Assembly: GCA_900457075.1 (NCBI GenBank)
Contig: UGYN01000002.1
Coordinates: forward strand, 1,798,001-1,862,000
Length of the DNA stretch: 64,000 nt
Direction of reading: 5' to 3'
DNA from: Serratia quinivorans
GTDB lineage: Bacteria; Pseudomonadota; Gammaproteobacteria; Enterobacterales; Enterobacteriaceae
Both the position numbers and the translations under genes were made by a program. Of this stretch, positions 55,411-64,000 are shown piece after piece (position 1 is the first letter of the stretch; the number at the start of each line of letters is the position of its first letter). The notes below the pieces were generated by a model. That model made no database searches. It was given only the letters and a program-made list of their open reading frames with translations, and had not been told where the DNA came from.

Positions 55411-56418
55411 TTACTTACGTACGGAATCAGGCGACTTCATGTAGCGGAAGAAATCGCTGTCCGGGCTCAGTACCATCACGTCCTGGTTATTGCTGCTGAA
55501 GCTGGTTTCATAAGCACGCAGGCTACGGATAAAGGCATAGAAGTCCGGATCCTGACTGAATGCGTTAGCAAACAGTTTAGCCGCTTCGGCATTACCTTCA
55601 CCACGGGTGATACGCGCTGTACGTTCGGCTTCCGCCAGGGTACGAGTCACTTCGTAGTCTGCGGTAGCGCGCAGCTTCTCAGCCTCTTCCTGACCCTGTG
55701 AACGGTGACGACGGGCTACCGCTTCACGCTCGGCGCGCATACGCTGGTAGATTGCATCAGACACTTCTGCCGGCAGGTTGATCTGCTTGATACGCACGTC
55801 GATCACTTCGATACCCAACGCCGCCATGCTGTTCGGGTTAACCTTCGGCAGTTTGCCGGTGGTTTCCTTTTCAACACGCGCCGCTGCAGAAGCAATAGCG
55901 TCATCGGCTTCGGTGGTCGCCACTTCCTGGTCATCACCGACGGTACCGGTGTTCAGCGCGTCACGCACGTCGGACATCAGTTTACCGCGCGAGTCGGTCA
56001 CGATGTCTTTAACATCCAGACGACCAATTTCGGAACGCAGACGGTCACTGAACTTACGTTTCAGCAACACTTCGGCCTGTGAAACATCACCGCCGCCGGT
56101 TGCCAGATAGTAACGGCTGAAATCGCTGATACGCCATTTCAGGTATGAGTCGACGATCAGGTCTTTCTTCTCGCTGGTAACAAAGCGGTCAGCCTGGTTG
56201 TCCATGGTCTGGATACGTGCATCCAGCGTTTTCACTGTTTCAATGAACGGGATCTTGAAGTGCAGGCCCGGCGCATAGACCAGCGGTTTGTTGTCGCTGT
56301 CACGCAGTACCTTGCCGAAACGCAGCACGATGCCGCGCTGACCTTCCTGAACCACGAACAAGGATGCATACAACGCCACCAGCACCGCGAGGATAATTAC
56401 TATAAAAGACTTACGCAT
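55411..56418 (-). CDS. hflC: FtsH modulator HflC
   Basis: HflC is an SPFH/prohibitin-family inner-membrane protein that forms the HflKC cage around FtsH. The 335-residue protein has an N-terminal membrane anchor (about 4-23), the SPFH domain (about 24-210) and a coiled-coil region rich in Glu/Ala/Arg. It lies 3 bases after hflK, so translation is probably coupled. Confidence 0.97.
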   Translation of the reverse strand: MRKSFIVIILAVLVALYASLFVVQEGQRGIVLRFGKVLRDSDNKPLVYAPGLHFKIPFIETVKTLDARIQTMDNQADRFVTSEKKDLIVDSYLKWRISDFSRYYLATGGGDVSQAEVLLKRKFSDRLRSEIGRLDVKDIVTDSRGKLMSDVRDALNTGTVGDDQEVATTEADDAIASAAARVEKETTGKLPKVNPNSMAALGIEVIDVRIKQINLPAEVSDAIYQRMRAEREAVARRHRSQGQEEAEKLRATADYEVTRTLAEAERTARITRGEGNAEAAKLFANAFSQDPDFYAFIRSLRAYETSFSSNNQDVMVLSPDSDFFRYMKSPDSVRK

Positions 56419-56421
56419 TGA

Positions 56422-57681
56422 TTATTCTCTCCCTACGCGAGTGGTGTCGTCACGCTGCGCATTCGCCCGGCGCTGGTCCATGACCGTGCCGTTACTGGTG
56501 CGCTGGCTGCTGGAGCTGGCGCCGCTGTTGGCAGACGGAGCGGGGTTGAGACGAATCAGGCTGGTGTCTTTACTGCCTTCAGCCGCCGCGCCGGTTTGGC
56601 CACGCAGCATTTGATCCAGCGGTAACACCATAAGATTGTTGCCTTTGTCATTCACCAACACTTTACGGGTGTGGCTCAGGACTTTTTCCATGGTTTCGAT
56701 ATACAGACGCTCGCGGGTGATTTGCGGTGCAGACTTGTATTCCGGCAACAGCTTGGCAAAGCCCGCAACCTCACCCTGTGCTTCCAGGACGGTACGGTCT
56801 TTATAGGCTTTGGCATCTTCCAACAGACGCTGTGCCTGGCCATTAGCGCGTGGCTGAACTTCGTTGGCGTAAGCTTCTGCCTCACGGATGTACTGCTGCT
56901 CGTTCTCACGTGCGGCAATCGCATCATCAAATGCGGCTTTCACCTCTTCCGGCGGGCGAGCGGCCTGGAAGTTGACGTCCAGCAGCGTGATGCCCATGTT
57001 GTACGGACGAATAGTCTCTTCCAGTACGCGTTGGGTATCGCTACGCACGATAGTACGGCCTTCGGTCAGGATCTTGTCCATGGTGTACTTGCCGATAACG
57101 CCACGCAGGGCGCTGTCAGTAGCCTGACTCAGGCTATCGTCGGCGTTGGTCACGCTGAACAGATAGGCTTCCGGATTGGTCACGCGGTACTGCACGTTCA
57201 TTTCTACGCGCACCACGTTCTCATCGGAGGTCAGCATCACGCCAGAAGCGGCCAGTTCACGCACCGACTCCACGTTGACCGGACGCACTTCATCGATGAA
57301 GGTCGGCTTCCAGTTCAGACCCGGCTGCACCAGGTGGCTGAACTTGCCGAAACGAGTCACGACACCGCGCTCGGCTTCTTTGATGGTGTAGAAACCGCTG
57401 GCGGCCCAAATCACCACCACCGCAACCGCAGCGATACCGATAATACGACCGCTAAAGCCCGGCCCCGAAGTGCCAGTACCGCCGTCGTTATTGTTGTTGG
57501 AGCCTTTGCCCCCGCCCAAGCCGCTCAGTTTCTTGCTCAGCTTGCGGAAGATATCGTCCAAATCAGGTGGCCCTTGATCGCGACCGCCTTTGTTATTACC
57601 GCCAGAGTTGCCGCCATTGTTATTGCTGCTCCCCCACGGGTCGCGGTCCTGTCCGTTATTACCGGGCTGATTCCACGCCAT
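56422..57681 (-). CDS. hflK: FtsH modulator HflK
   Basis: HflK pairs with HflC to control FtsH access to substrates. The 419-residue protein has a long Gly/Asn-rich cytoplasmic N terminus (NNNGGNSGGNNKGG and similar), one membrane helix (about 80-100), the SPFH domain (about 100-300) and a Ser/Asn-rich C-terminal tail. It follows hflX by 68 bases in the hfq-hflX-hflK-hflC order of E. coli. Confidence 0.97.
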   Translation of the reverse strand: MAWNQPGNNGQDRDPWGSSNNNGGNSGGNNKGGRDQGPPDLDDIFRKLSKKLSGLGGGKGSNNNNDGGTGTSGPGFSGRIIGIAAVAVVVIWAASGFYTIKEAERGVVTRFGKFSHLVQPGLNWKPTFIDEVRPVNVESVRELAASGVMLTSDENVVRVEMNVQYRVTNPEAYLFSVTNADDSLSQATDSALRGVIGKYTMDKILTEGRTIVRSDTQRVLEETIRPYNMGITLLDVNFQAARPPEEVKAAFDDAIAARENEQQYIREAEAYANEVQPRANGQAQRLLEDAKAYKDRTVLEAQGEVAGFAKLLPEYKSAPQITRERLYIETMEKVLSHTRKVLVNDKGNNLMVLPLDQMLRGQTGAAAEGSKDTSLIRLNPAPSANSGASSSSQRTSNGTVMDQRRANAQRDDTTRVGRE

Positions 57682-57749
57682 GTTTTAGCTCCATATTCTG
57701 TGATTGGGTACTTCAGGCTTACGCGAAGCTCAAATGTAACAGGATATGA

Positions 57750-59030
57750 TCATACTATAAAGTTAATCAGATCCAGTTCCTGTTTGCAGAGGCGACGCCA
57801 TTCGACGATAGGCATACGAACCACCACGCCAATGCTGCCGTCTTCTTCGTTCCACTCTTTCTCAATTGCCTGAAGCTGGTAAAAACGGCTACGAAGACGG
57901 CCTGCCTCTGGCGGTAAGCGCAGCTCATAATGCGCGATTTCCCCCGATAAGCGCTCCGTCAACGCCTGATACAGCAACGGGATACCTTCACCGCTGGCGG
58001 CGGACAGCCACACCCGGATCGGTAAGTTTTCATCGTTGCGGTCGATACGCGGAACAAAATCATCCAGCATATCTATTTTGTTCATCACTAACAGTGTAGG
58101 GATCTCATCCGATTCAATCTCTGCCAGCACGGTATTTACCGCTTCAATGTTCTCATCGACACGGGTATCCGCGGCGTCGATTACATGTAACAGCAAAGAT
58201 GCCTGACGCGTTTCTTGCAGCGTTGCCTTGAAGGCGGCCACCAGATCGTGCGGCAGGTGCCGGATAAAGCCTACGGTATCCGCCAACACGGTATCGCCCA
58301 CATCGGCCACGTCGATACGCCGCAGGGTAGGATCCAGGGTGGCAAATAGCTGGTCGGCCGCGTACACATCGGCAAACGTTATTCGATTAAACAGGGTAGA
58401 TTTACCGGCGTTGGTGTATCCCACCAGCGATACGGTTGGCACTTCGGCACGGGTACGCGCACGTCGGCCCTGTTCACGCTGCTTAGCTACCCGCTCCAGG
58501 CGGCGTAGAATCAGGCTAATGCGATCGCGTAACAGACGACGGTCGGTCTCTAATTGGGTTTCCCCTGGCCCGCGCAGGCCAATCCCCCCTTTTTGGCGCT
58601 CAAGGTGCGTCCAGCCACGAACTAAACGCGTGGCGATATGACGCAACTGCGCCAGCTCTACCTGCAGCTTACCTTCATGGGTACGGGCACGCTGGGCAAA
58701 GATGTCTAGAATCAACCCGGTGCGATCGATCACCCGGCATTCGCACAGGCGTTCAAGGTTTCTCTCTTGCGCCGCGGAAAGGGAGTGATCAAACAGGACA
58801 ACAGATGCGCCACTGGCTTTTACCGCATCTGCAATTTCTTCGGCCTTTCCTTCACCGACAAAGTACTTGGGATGTGGGGCTTTGCGGCTACCAGTCACCA
58901 CTTGCAAAGCTTCGACACCCGCAGAGGACACCAGGGATTCGAACTCACTGAGATCTTCTGTATCTTTGTCTTGCGAGAAATAGATATGAACCAGGACGGC
59001 CTGCTCACCGGCTTCATAACGGTCAAACAA
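57750..59030 (-). CDS. hflX: Ribosome-associated GTPase HflX, TTG start
   Basis: HflX binds the 50S subunit and splits stalled ribosomes, notably in heat shock. The 426-residue protein has the N-terminal HflX domain with a glycine-rich segment ([20 protein letters not shown]) and the G domain with [23 protein letters not shown] and NKID. The family start MFDRY corresponds to TTG 59030-59028, with GAGAGG 8 bases upstream; no ATG fits. It lies 95 bases after hfq. Confidence 0.95.
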   Translation of the reverse strand: MFDRYEAGEQAVLVHIYFSQDKDTEDLSEFESLVSSAGVEALQVVTGSRKAPHPKYFVGEGKAEEIADAVKASGASVVLFDHSLSAAQERNLERLCECRVIDRTGLILDIFAQRARTHEGKLQVELAQLRHIATRLVRGWTHLERQKGGIGLRGPGETQLETDRRLLRDRISLILRRLERVAKQREQGRRARTRAEVPTVSLVGYTNAGKSTLFNRITFADVYAADQLFATLDPTLRRIDVADVGDTVLADTVGFIRHLPHDLVAAFKATLQETRQASLLLHVIDAADTRVDENIEAVNTVLAEIESDEIPTLLVMNKIDMLDDFVPRIDRNDENLPIRVWLSAASGEGIPLLYQALTERLSGEIAHYELRLPPEAGRLRSRFYQLQAIEKEWNEEDGSIGVVVRMPIVEWRRLCKQELDLINFIV

Positions 59031-59125
59031 GCGTGCAACCTCTCAAACGGAAATCCGTGAGTTTGGGGGACATAAACAGCCCACGGCTGCTTATGCTCCC
59101 CGTCATGGTTGACTCGCAACGCGCT

Positions 59126-59446
<321 letters not shown>

Positions 59447-59548
59447 TTATTTGCTTGTTGTTTTTAACTAAGAACCTGTCGGCTCTAAAATAAACGACCT
59501 AAAAAATTTGCGCGCTGAATACTCATCAATTGTACACAATCACTCAAC

Positions 59549-60490
59549 CTATGCACTAACAACCTGTATTACCGAGTCCAAAGCCTCTCCCGGCTTCTCG
59601 CTGTCCAGCCAATGTACCGAGTCCCAGCCTCGTAACCAGGTCATTTGGCGCTTGGCCAATTGACGCGTTGCGCAAATACCACGATAAACCATCTCATCGT
59701 AACTAATTTCACCAGACAAATATGACCACATCTGGCGATAACCGACACAGCGAATGGAAGGCAAGTCCGTATGCAAATCACCCCGTGCAAAAAGTGCACG
59801 CGCTTCCGTCTCAAAACCTGCCGCCAACATTTGATGGTACCGCAGCTCGATGCGTTGATGGATCAACTCACGGCTGGTCGGCGCTATCGCAAATTGGTGC
59901 ACATGATACGGCAACGATTCACCCGAAATTTTAGTCAGTTCCGTTAAAGTTTTACCCGAAATAAAAAAAACTTCCAGTGCTCTGGACAGTCTCTGCGGAT
60001 CATTCGGATGAATTCTCAATGCCGCAACCGGGTCAATCTCTTGTAACTGACGGTGTAAAACGTCCCAACCCTGCTCCGCCGCCTGCTGTTCGATGCGTTC
60101 GCGCACCGCAGGATCGGCAGGTGGCAACGGCGATAAACCTTCCAGCAACGCCTTGAAATAAAGCATGGTGCCCCCTACCAGCAGCGGGATACGCCCGGCA
60201 GCGGTAATGGCGGCCATCTCTTTCAGTGCGTCGGCGCGAAAGTCCGCGGCGGAGTAGGCTTCGGCGGGATCGCGAATATCAATCAGCCGATGCGGTGCCT
60301 GCGCCAGTTCTTCTGCGCTCGGTTTGGCCGTGCCGATATCCATGCCGCGATAAATCAGCGCGGAATCCACGCTGATCAATTCCACAGGCAGGCGTTCACG
60401 CAGCGCGATCGCCAATGCGGTTTTGCCCGAGGCGGTCGGCCCCATGATAAAGATAGCCGGGGGACGTGGTGTCATTTCAGTTTCAATCAT
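59549..60490 (-). CDS. miaA: tRNA dimethylallyltransferase MiaA
   Basis: MiaA adds a dimethylallyl group to A37 of tRNAs that read UNN codons. The 313-residue protein has the P-loop GPTASGKT (17-24), [36 protein letters not shown] and the zinc-free C-terminal region with [16 protein letters not shown]. It overlaps mutL by 8 bases and leads into hfq 114 bases on, the amiB-mutL-miaA-hfq order of E. coli. Confidence 0.97.
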   Translation of the reverse strand: MIETEMTPRPPAIFIMGPTASGKTALAIALRERLPVELISVDSALIYRGMDIGTAKPSAEELAQAPHRLIDIRDPAEAYSAADFRADALKEMAAITAAGRIPLLVGGTMLYFKALLEGLSPLPPADPAVRERIEQQAAEQGWDVLHRQLQEIDPVAALRIHPNDPQRLSRALEVFFISGKTLTELTKISGESLPYHVHQFAIAPTSRELIHQRIELRYHQMLAAGFETEARALFARGDLHTDLPSIRCVGYRQMWSYLSGEISYDEMVYRGICATRQLAKRQMTWLRGWDSVHWLDSEKPGEALDSVIQVVSA

Positions 60491-62357
60491 GCCTAAGTGC
60501 TGTCAGTGCAGCCTGTAAATCAACAGGTTGTAAAAGTCCGCTGGGTGGTGATTTGACCAGCTGCGGGCAAAGTCGTTCAACGTCGGTCAGCAATTGTATC
60601 GCTTGCGAGGTGTTCCACTGTTCATGTTCGCTACCTAAATGGCGGGCAAACCAGGTGGCCAATACCGCGGGCGACATCTCCTGATGCTCGGCCAGATAGC
60701 CTAACAGTTCGGGTATCAGTTTTTGTAAATTTTGTTGGCGTAATGGTAAAGGTACTGCGCGCAACGTCACACGCCCGTGATCTACTTGCAGATCCAACCC
60801 CATTGTTACCAATAGCGGCTGATGATGTATGCAGGCTGCCGCCTCTTGTTTGTTCAACGTCAGCTTGATGGGGATCAGCAGCGGCTGTGGCCGCAGGCCT
60901 TCTTGCGAAGGATTAAGTTGCGCCTGACGTAACCAGCGTTCGGCCACCGGCAGGTTAAGCAACATCAACTGCTGACCGTTTTCAATCAGCGCATAACACG
61001 GCGGGTAGATCATCAGCACACGGCCGAAACTGTGCTGACTCCCGGCCAGTGGCGTTTCCTGCTCGGTTTTTACCGGTGGAAACAGCGGTTGCTTTGGTGC
61101 TTCTTGCCGTGGCTCAGCCACTGGCGTGGCCTGCAACAGCTTGCCGTACAGCTCACCTTCCCGCTTCTGGTAACCACTGCCCGAATGATAGGCCGGTTGC
61201 GGGGCACGTTCACGCGCGACGGCAGGCTCGGTTGATGCGGTTTCTCGGCGTGGTGCAGGCTGCGAAAAATGGTTGCCGCCAGCGGCGACGCGGTTTTCCG
61301 GCTGCCAGACCGGTGCCGGTTGCTGATCGGTTTCATCGGTCAACGGCAGCGGCGCATTGCCGACCTGCTGCAACACGGTAGTTACCGCCTGATAGATAAA
61401 ATCGTGCACCAGCCGAGCCTGATGGAAACGCACCTCGTGCTTGGCCGGGTGAACATTCACATCCACCTGATGCGGGTCTACCTCGAGATACAGCACATAG
61501 GCAGGCTGCTGGTCGTCTTTCAGTTGATCCTGATAAGCCTGGCGGATGGCGTGATTGATCAAACGATCGCGCATCATGCGGCTGTTGACGTAGCAATACT
61601 GCATTTCGCCCAGTTGCCGGGCACCGGCGGGATCGGCCACCCAGCCGCGAATGGTCAGGTCACCGTGCTGCCAGGAGATGTTCAGCGCATGCTGCAAAAA
61701 GGCCGGGCCGCAAATACTGCCCAGACGGCGCTCATACTGGCTCTCGTCTTTCGCTGCGCGATATTGACGCATCAGCTTGCCATTGTGACTAAGGTTGATC
61801 GCCACATCGAAACGCGCCAGTGCAATACGTCGCACCACTTCATCGATATGGCCAAATTCGGTTTTCTCGGTGCGCATAAATTTGCGCCGCGCCGGGGTGT
61901 TGTAGAACAGATCCAGCACTTCCAGCGTGCTGCCTATCGGGTGTGCCGCCGGCTTGACCGTCACCGCCTGATCGCGGCCTTCGGCATAAGCCTGCCAGGC
62001 TTCGTTTTGTTCTGCGGTACGTGAAGTGAGGGTTAAGCGAGAAACCGAGCTGATACTGGCCAACGCCTCGCCGCGAAAGCCGAGGCTGACAATGGCTTCC
62101 AAATCGTCGAGCGTGCTGATTTTACTGGTGGCGTGACGAGCCAATGCCAGAGCCAGGTCGTCCTTGCCAATACCACTGCCGTTATCACGAATGCGAATCA
62201 GCTTGGCGCCACCGCGCTCGATATCAATATCAATACGCGTCGCCCCGGCATCCAGACTGTTTTCCACCAATTCCTTGACCACCGACGCGGGCCGCTCGAC
62301 CACTTCACCGGCGGCAATCTGGTTGGCAAGCTGGGGCGGTAACACCTGGATGGGCAT
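60483..62357 (-). CDS. mutL: DNA mismatch repair protein MutL
   Basis: MutL links MutS to MutH and UvrD in methyl-directed mismatch repair. The 624-residue protein has the GHKL ATPase domain (about 1-335, with [11 protein letters not shown] and [12 protein letters not shown]), a variable Gln/Pro/Ala/Arg-rich linker (about 340-430) and the C-terminal dimerisation domain. No DQHA-x2-E-x4-E endonuclease motif is visible, as expected where MutH exists. It lies 21 bases after amiB. Confidence 0.96.
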   Translation of the reverse strand: MPIQVLPPQLANQIAAGEVVERPASVVKELVENSLDAGATRIDIDIERGGAKLIRIRDNGSGIGKDDLALALARHATSKISTLDDLEAIVSLGFRGEALASISSVSRLTLTSRTAEQNEAWQAYAEGRDQAVTVKPAAHPIGSTLEVLDLFYNTPARRKFMRTEKTEFGHIDEVVRRIALARFDVAINLSHNGKLMRQYRAAKDESQYERRLGSICGPAFLQHALNISWQHGDLTIRGWVADPAGARQLGEMQYCYVNSRMMRDRLINHAIRQAYQDQLKDDQQPAYVLYLEVDPHQVDVNVHPAKHEVRFHQARLVHDFIYQAVTTVLQQVGNAPLPLTDETDQQPAPVWQPENRVAAGGNHFSQPAPRRETASTEPAVARERAPQPAYHSGSGYQKREGELYGKLLQATPVAEPRQEAPKQPLFPPVKTEQETPLAGSQHSFGRVLMIYPPCYALIENGQQLMLLNLPVAERWLRQAQLNPSQEGLRPQPLLIPIKLTLNKQEAAACIHHQPLLVTMGLDLQVDHGRVTLRAVPLPLRQQNLQKLIPELLGYLAEHQEMSPAVLATWFARHLGSEHEQWNTSQAIQLLTDVERLCPQLVKSPPSGLLQPVDLQAALTALRHD

Positions 62358-62378
62358 GCTGACTCCTGTATGTGGGCG

Positions 62379-64000
62379 CTAGGCCTGCGGAATGGTCAGC
62401 GTCCGATCCAGCGGCGCGACGTCCGACTTCAGTTTATTCACGCGTTTCAGATCGCTGACGCTGACACCATAACGGCTGGCAATAGAAGTCAAAGTATCAC
62501 CGCGGGCCACTTTATGCTTCGATGGCTTCTTCACGCTGGGTTTCGCCTTGGCGACCGTGCTGGCTGCAGCGGCGGATTTACCCGCCGGCACCTTGAGGCG
62601 CTGGCCGACCCATACGCCATCCTTCTTCAGCTTGTTCAGGTCACGCAACGCCGCCATGGTAGTGCCATAGCTGTCGGCGATCCCGGAGAGCGTTTCAGCC
62701 CGCTTCACTACGTGAATCTGCGTTTTACCGCTAATACGGCTGCTGCCGGCCGAACTGACGATCGGTGCAGGCTGACTGACGTCTGGTGTTGAGGAATTAA
62801 CCGCCGCTGCGACGTCCAGCGGTCGGTTTTCCACCTTTGGGTCGGCTTGTAGCGGATGCGCCAGGAAATAACTACGCAGGCCGTTGTGGATCGCCCTGGC
62901 AATTTTTTCCTGATACGCGCTACTGCCGAGCAGCCGCTCCTCCGTGCTATTACTGATAAATCCTGTTTCCACCAGCAATGATGGAATGTCCGGCGAACGC
63001 AGCACGCCAAGGCTGGCGTGTTCCGGACGACGTTTATGCAATGAACCGACGCTCTGTAACTGCTGCAAGACTTTGACCGCAACATCGTAACCCACACGCT
63101 GCGAGTGACCGAATTGCAGATCCAGCACTGCCTGGCTCAGGTAAGGATCCGCCTGGCTGTTAGCCAGCAAATCGCCCGCACCGCCCAGCAATTCAGACTG
63201 TTTCTCATGCTGTTCCAGCCAGCCCGCCATTTCACTGTTGGCCCGGCGGTTGGACAGAACCCAAACCGAGGCCCCGTTGGCACTGCGGTTTGGCGCGGCA
63301 TCGGCGTGAATGGAGATCAGCACGTTGGCGCCCTGCTTGCGCGCTACGTCGGAACGTCCCATCACCGAGATGAAGTAGTCACCATTGCGCGTCAGGACCG
63401 GTTTGAACTGAGGATCGGCATCCAACAACGCCTGCAGGCGACGAGCAATAGCGATAGTGACATTCTTCTCTTTCAGGCCGTTCGGGCCGATAGCGCCCGG
63501 ATCCTGCCCGCCGTGACCGGCGTCAATGGCTACCACTACCCGATCGCCGGAACCTGCGGAAACGCGGCTGCTGCGCGGCGTAATTTCCGATGCGGTCCCC
63601 GCAACTACGGTTGTCTTGTTGCTGAACGGATTCGAACCGCTCGGTGCTTTACGCACCGGTGCCGGCTCATCAGGCTCACTCACCACGACTGGCGCTTTAC
63701 GCGTTGGCTGGCTCACCACCGGCGCAGGCACCGGAGCTTTACGCACTATGTTGGTATTAGCGCTACCCTCGGCGGCAATGGTAAACACCACGGTATAGAT
63801 ACTGCCGCTTTGGCGTGTGGCCACCCGGGTCTTCGAACGTTGTGTCAGGTCAAACACCAGCCGCACACTCTGGGCGTCTTTCGGCGTACTGGAGCGGATA
63901 CTTTTCACCAGGTTTTGACCGCTAAAATTCAGCGGCAGACCGCCGACCTTGCCCTTCTGGTTAACGTCCAGGACCACGCGGTCCGGGCCGTGCAGTGGGA
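62379..64000 (-). CDS. amiB: N-acetylmuramoyl-L-alanine amidase AmiB (partial, 5' end outside window)
   Basis: AmiB is a periplasmic zinc amidase, activated by EnvC, that splits septal peptidoglycan. The frame is open to base 64000, so the signal peptide and first residues are missing. Visible are most of the AMIN domain (targeting), a Pro/Val/Ala-rich linker and the Amidase_3 domain ([35 protein letters not shown]). Two C-terminal LysM domains follow ([17 protein letters not shown] and [17 protein letters not shown]). The LysM pair is absent from E. coli AmiB. It heads amiB-mutL-miaA-hfq-hflX-hflK-hflC. Confidence 0.95.
   Translation of the reverse strand, partial: PLHGPDRVVLDVNQKGKVGGLPLNFSGQNLVKSIRSSTPKDAQSVRLVFDLTQRSKTRVATRQSGSIYTVVFTIAAEGSANTNIVRKAPVPAPVVSQPTRKAPVVVSEPDEPAPVRKAPSGSNPFSNKTTVVAGTASEITPRSSRVSAGSGDRVVVAIDAGHGGQDPGAIGPNGLKEKNVTIAIARRLQALLDADPQFKPVLTRNGDYFISVMGRSDVARKQGANVLISIHADAAPNRSANGASVWVLSNRRANSEMAGWLEQHEKQSELLGGAGDLLANSQADPYLSQAVLDLQFGHSQRVGYDVAVKVLQQLQSVGSLHKRRPEHASLGVLRSPDIPSLLVETGFISNSTEERLLGSSAYQEKIARAIHNGLRSYFLAHPLQADPKVENRPLDVAAAVNSSTPDVSQPAPIVSSAGSSRISGKTQIHVVKRAETLSGIADSYGTTMAALRDLNKLKKDGVWVGQRLKVPAGKSAAAASTVAKAKPSVKKPSKHKVARGDTLTSIASRYGVSVSDLKRVNKLKSDVAPLDRTLTIPQA

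Overview
The window is a stretch of chromosomal backbone from an enterobacterium. Gene content, gene order and protein sequences point to Serratia or a close Yersiniaceae relative. Nearly every gene has a clear Escherichia coli counterpart. The PmrAB two-component pair sits between dacB and obgE, and the intergenic palindromic repeats look like those of Serratia and Yersinia. The species cannot be fixed from this sequence alone. There is no prophage, integron, CRISPR array or rRNA operon.

Layout. 1-5573 (minus strand): the translation/transcription operon metY-rimP-nusA-infB-rbfA (rbfA runs off the left edge), preceded by tRNA-Leu. 5652-11127 (minus): secG, glmM, folP, ftsH and rlmE. 11272-15575: yhbY (plus), greA (minus) with a leader attenuator, then dacB-pmrA-pmrB (plus). 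15617-18469 (minus): obgE, yhbE, rpmA, rplU. 18739-20553: ispB (plus), then a divergent pair that resembles the c-repressor/ner switch of phage Mu. 20622-22497: mdh and argR, divergent. 22903-23553: two tandem YhcN-type periplasmic proteins. 23922-28853: mpl (frameshifted), fbp, a chemoreceptor with a sigma-28 promoter, and ppa. 28905-34806 (minus): ytfP-tamB-tamA. 35094-43549: msrA, ytfL, ytfK, ytfJ, cysQ, cpdB, fklB, ytfB and a DUF488 gene. 43660-45106 (minus): rplI-rpsR-priB-rpsF. 45564-49626: yjfY, yjfP, bsmA, yjfN, yjfL, aidB. 49756-64000 (minus): rlmB (frameshifted), rnr, nsrR, purA, yjeT, hflC, hflK, hflX, hfq, miaA, mutL, amiB (amiB runs off the right edge).

How the genes work together. 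The left third supplies ribosome assembly (RbfA, RimP, RlmE, YhbY, ObgE, L21, L27), initiation and elongation control (IF2, NusA, GreA), secretion and membrane quality control (SecG, FtsH) and cell-wall precursor synthesis (GlmM, DacB). The right half combines outer-membrane assembly (TamAB), repair and stress functions (MsrA, AidB, NsrR, MutL, RNase R), the HflKC regulators of FtsH, and RNA-based regulation (Hfq, MiaA).

The most unusual items are three. First, a Mu-type c/ner relic switch with inverted operator-like repeats lies between ispB and mdh. Second, two copies of a four-hairpin intergenic repeat have stems that differ by compensating changes while the loops are conserved. Third, single-base frameshifts disrupt mpl (in a run of seven G) and rlmB; they are either sequencing errors or real lesions.
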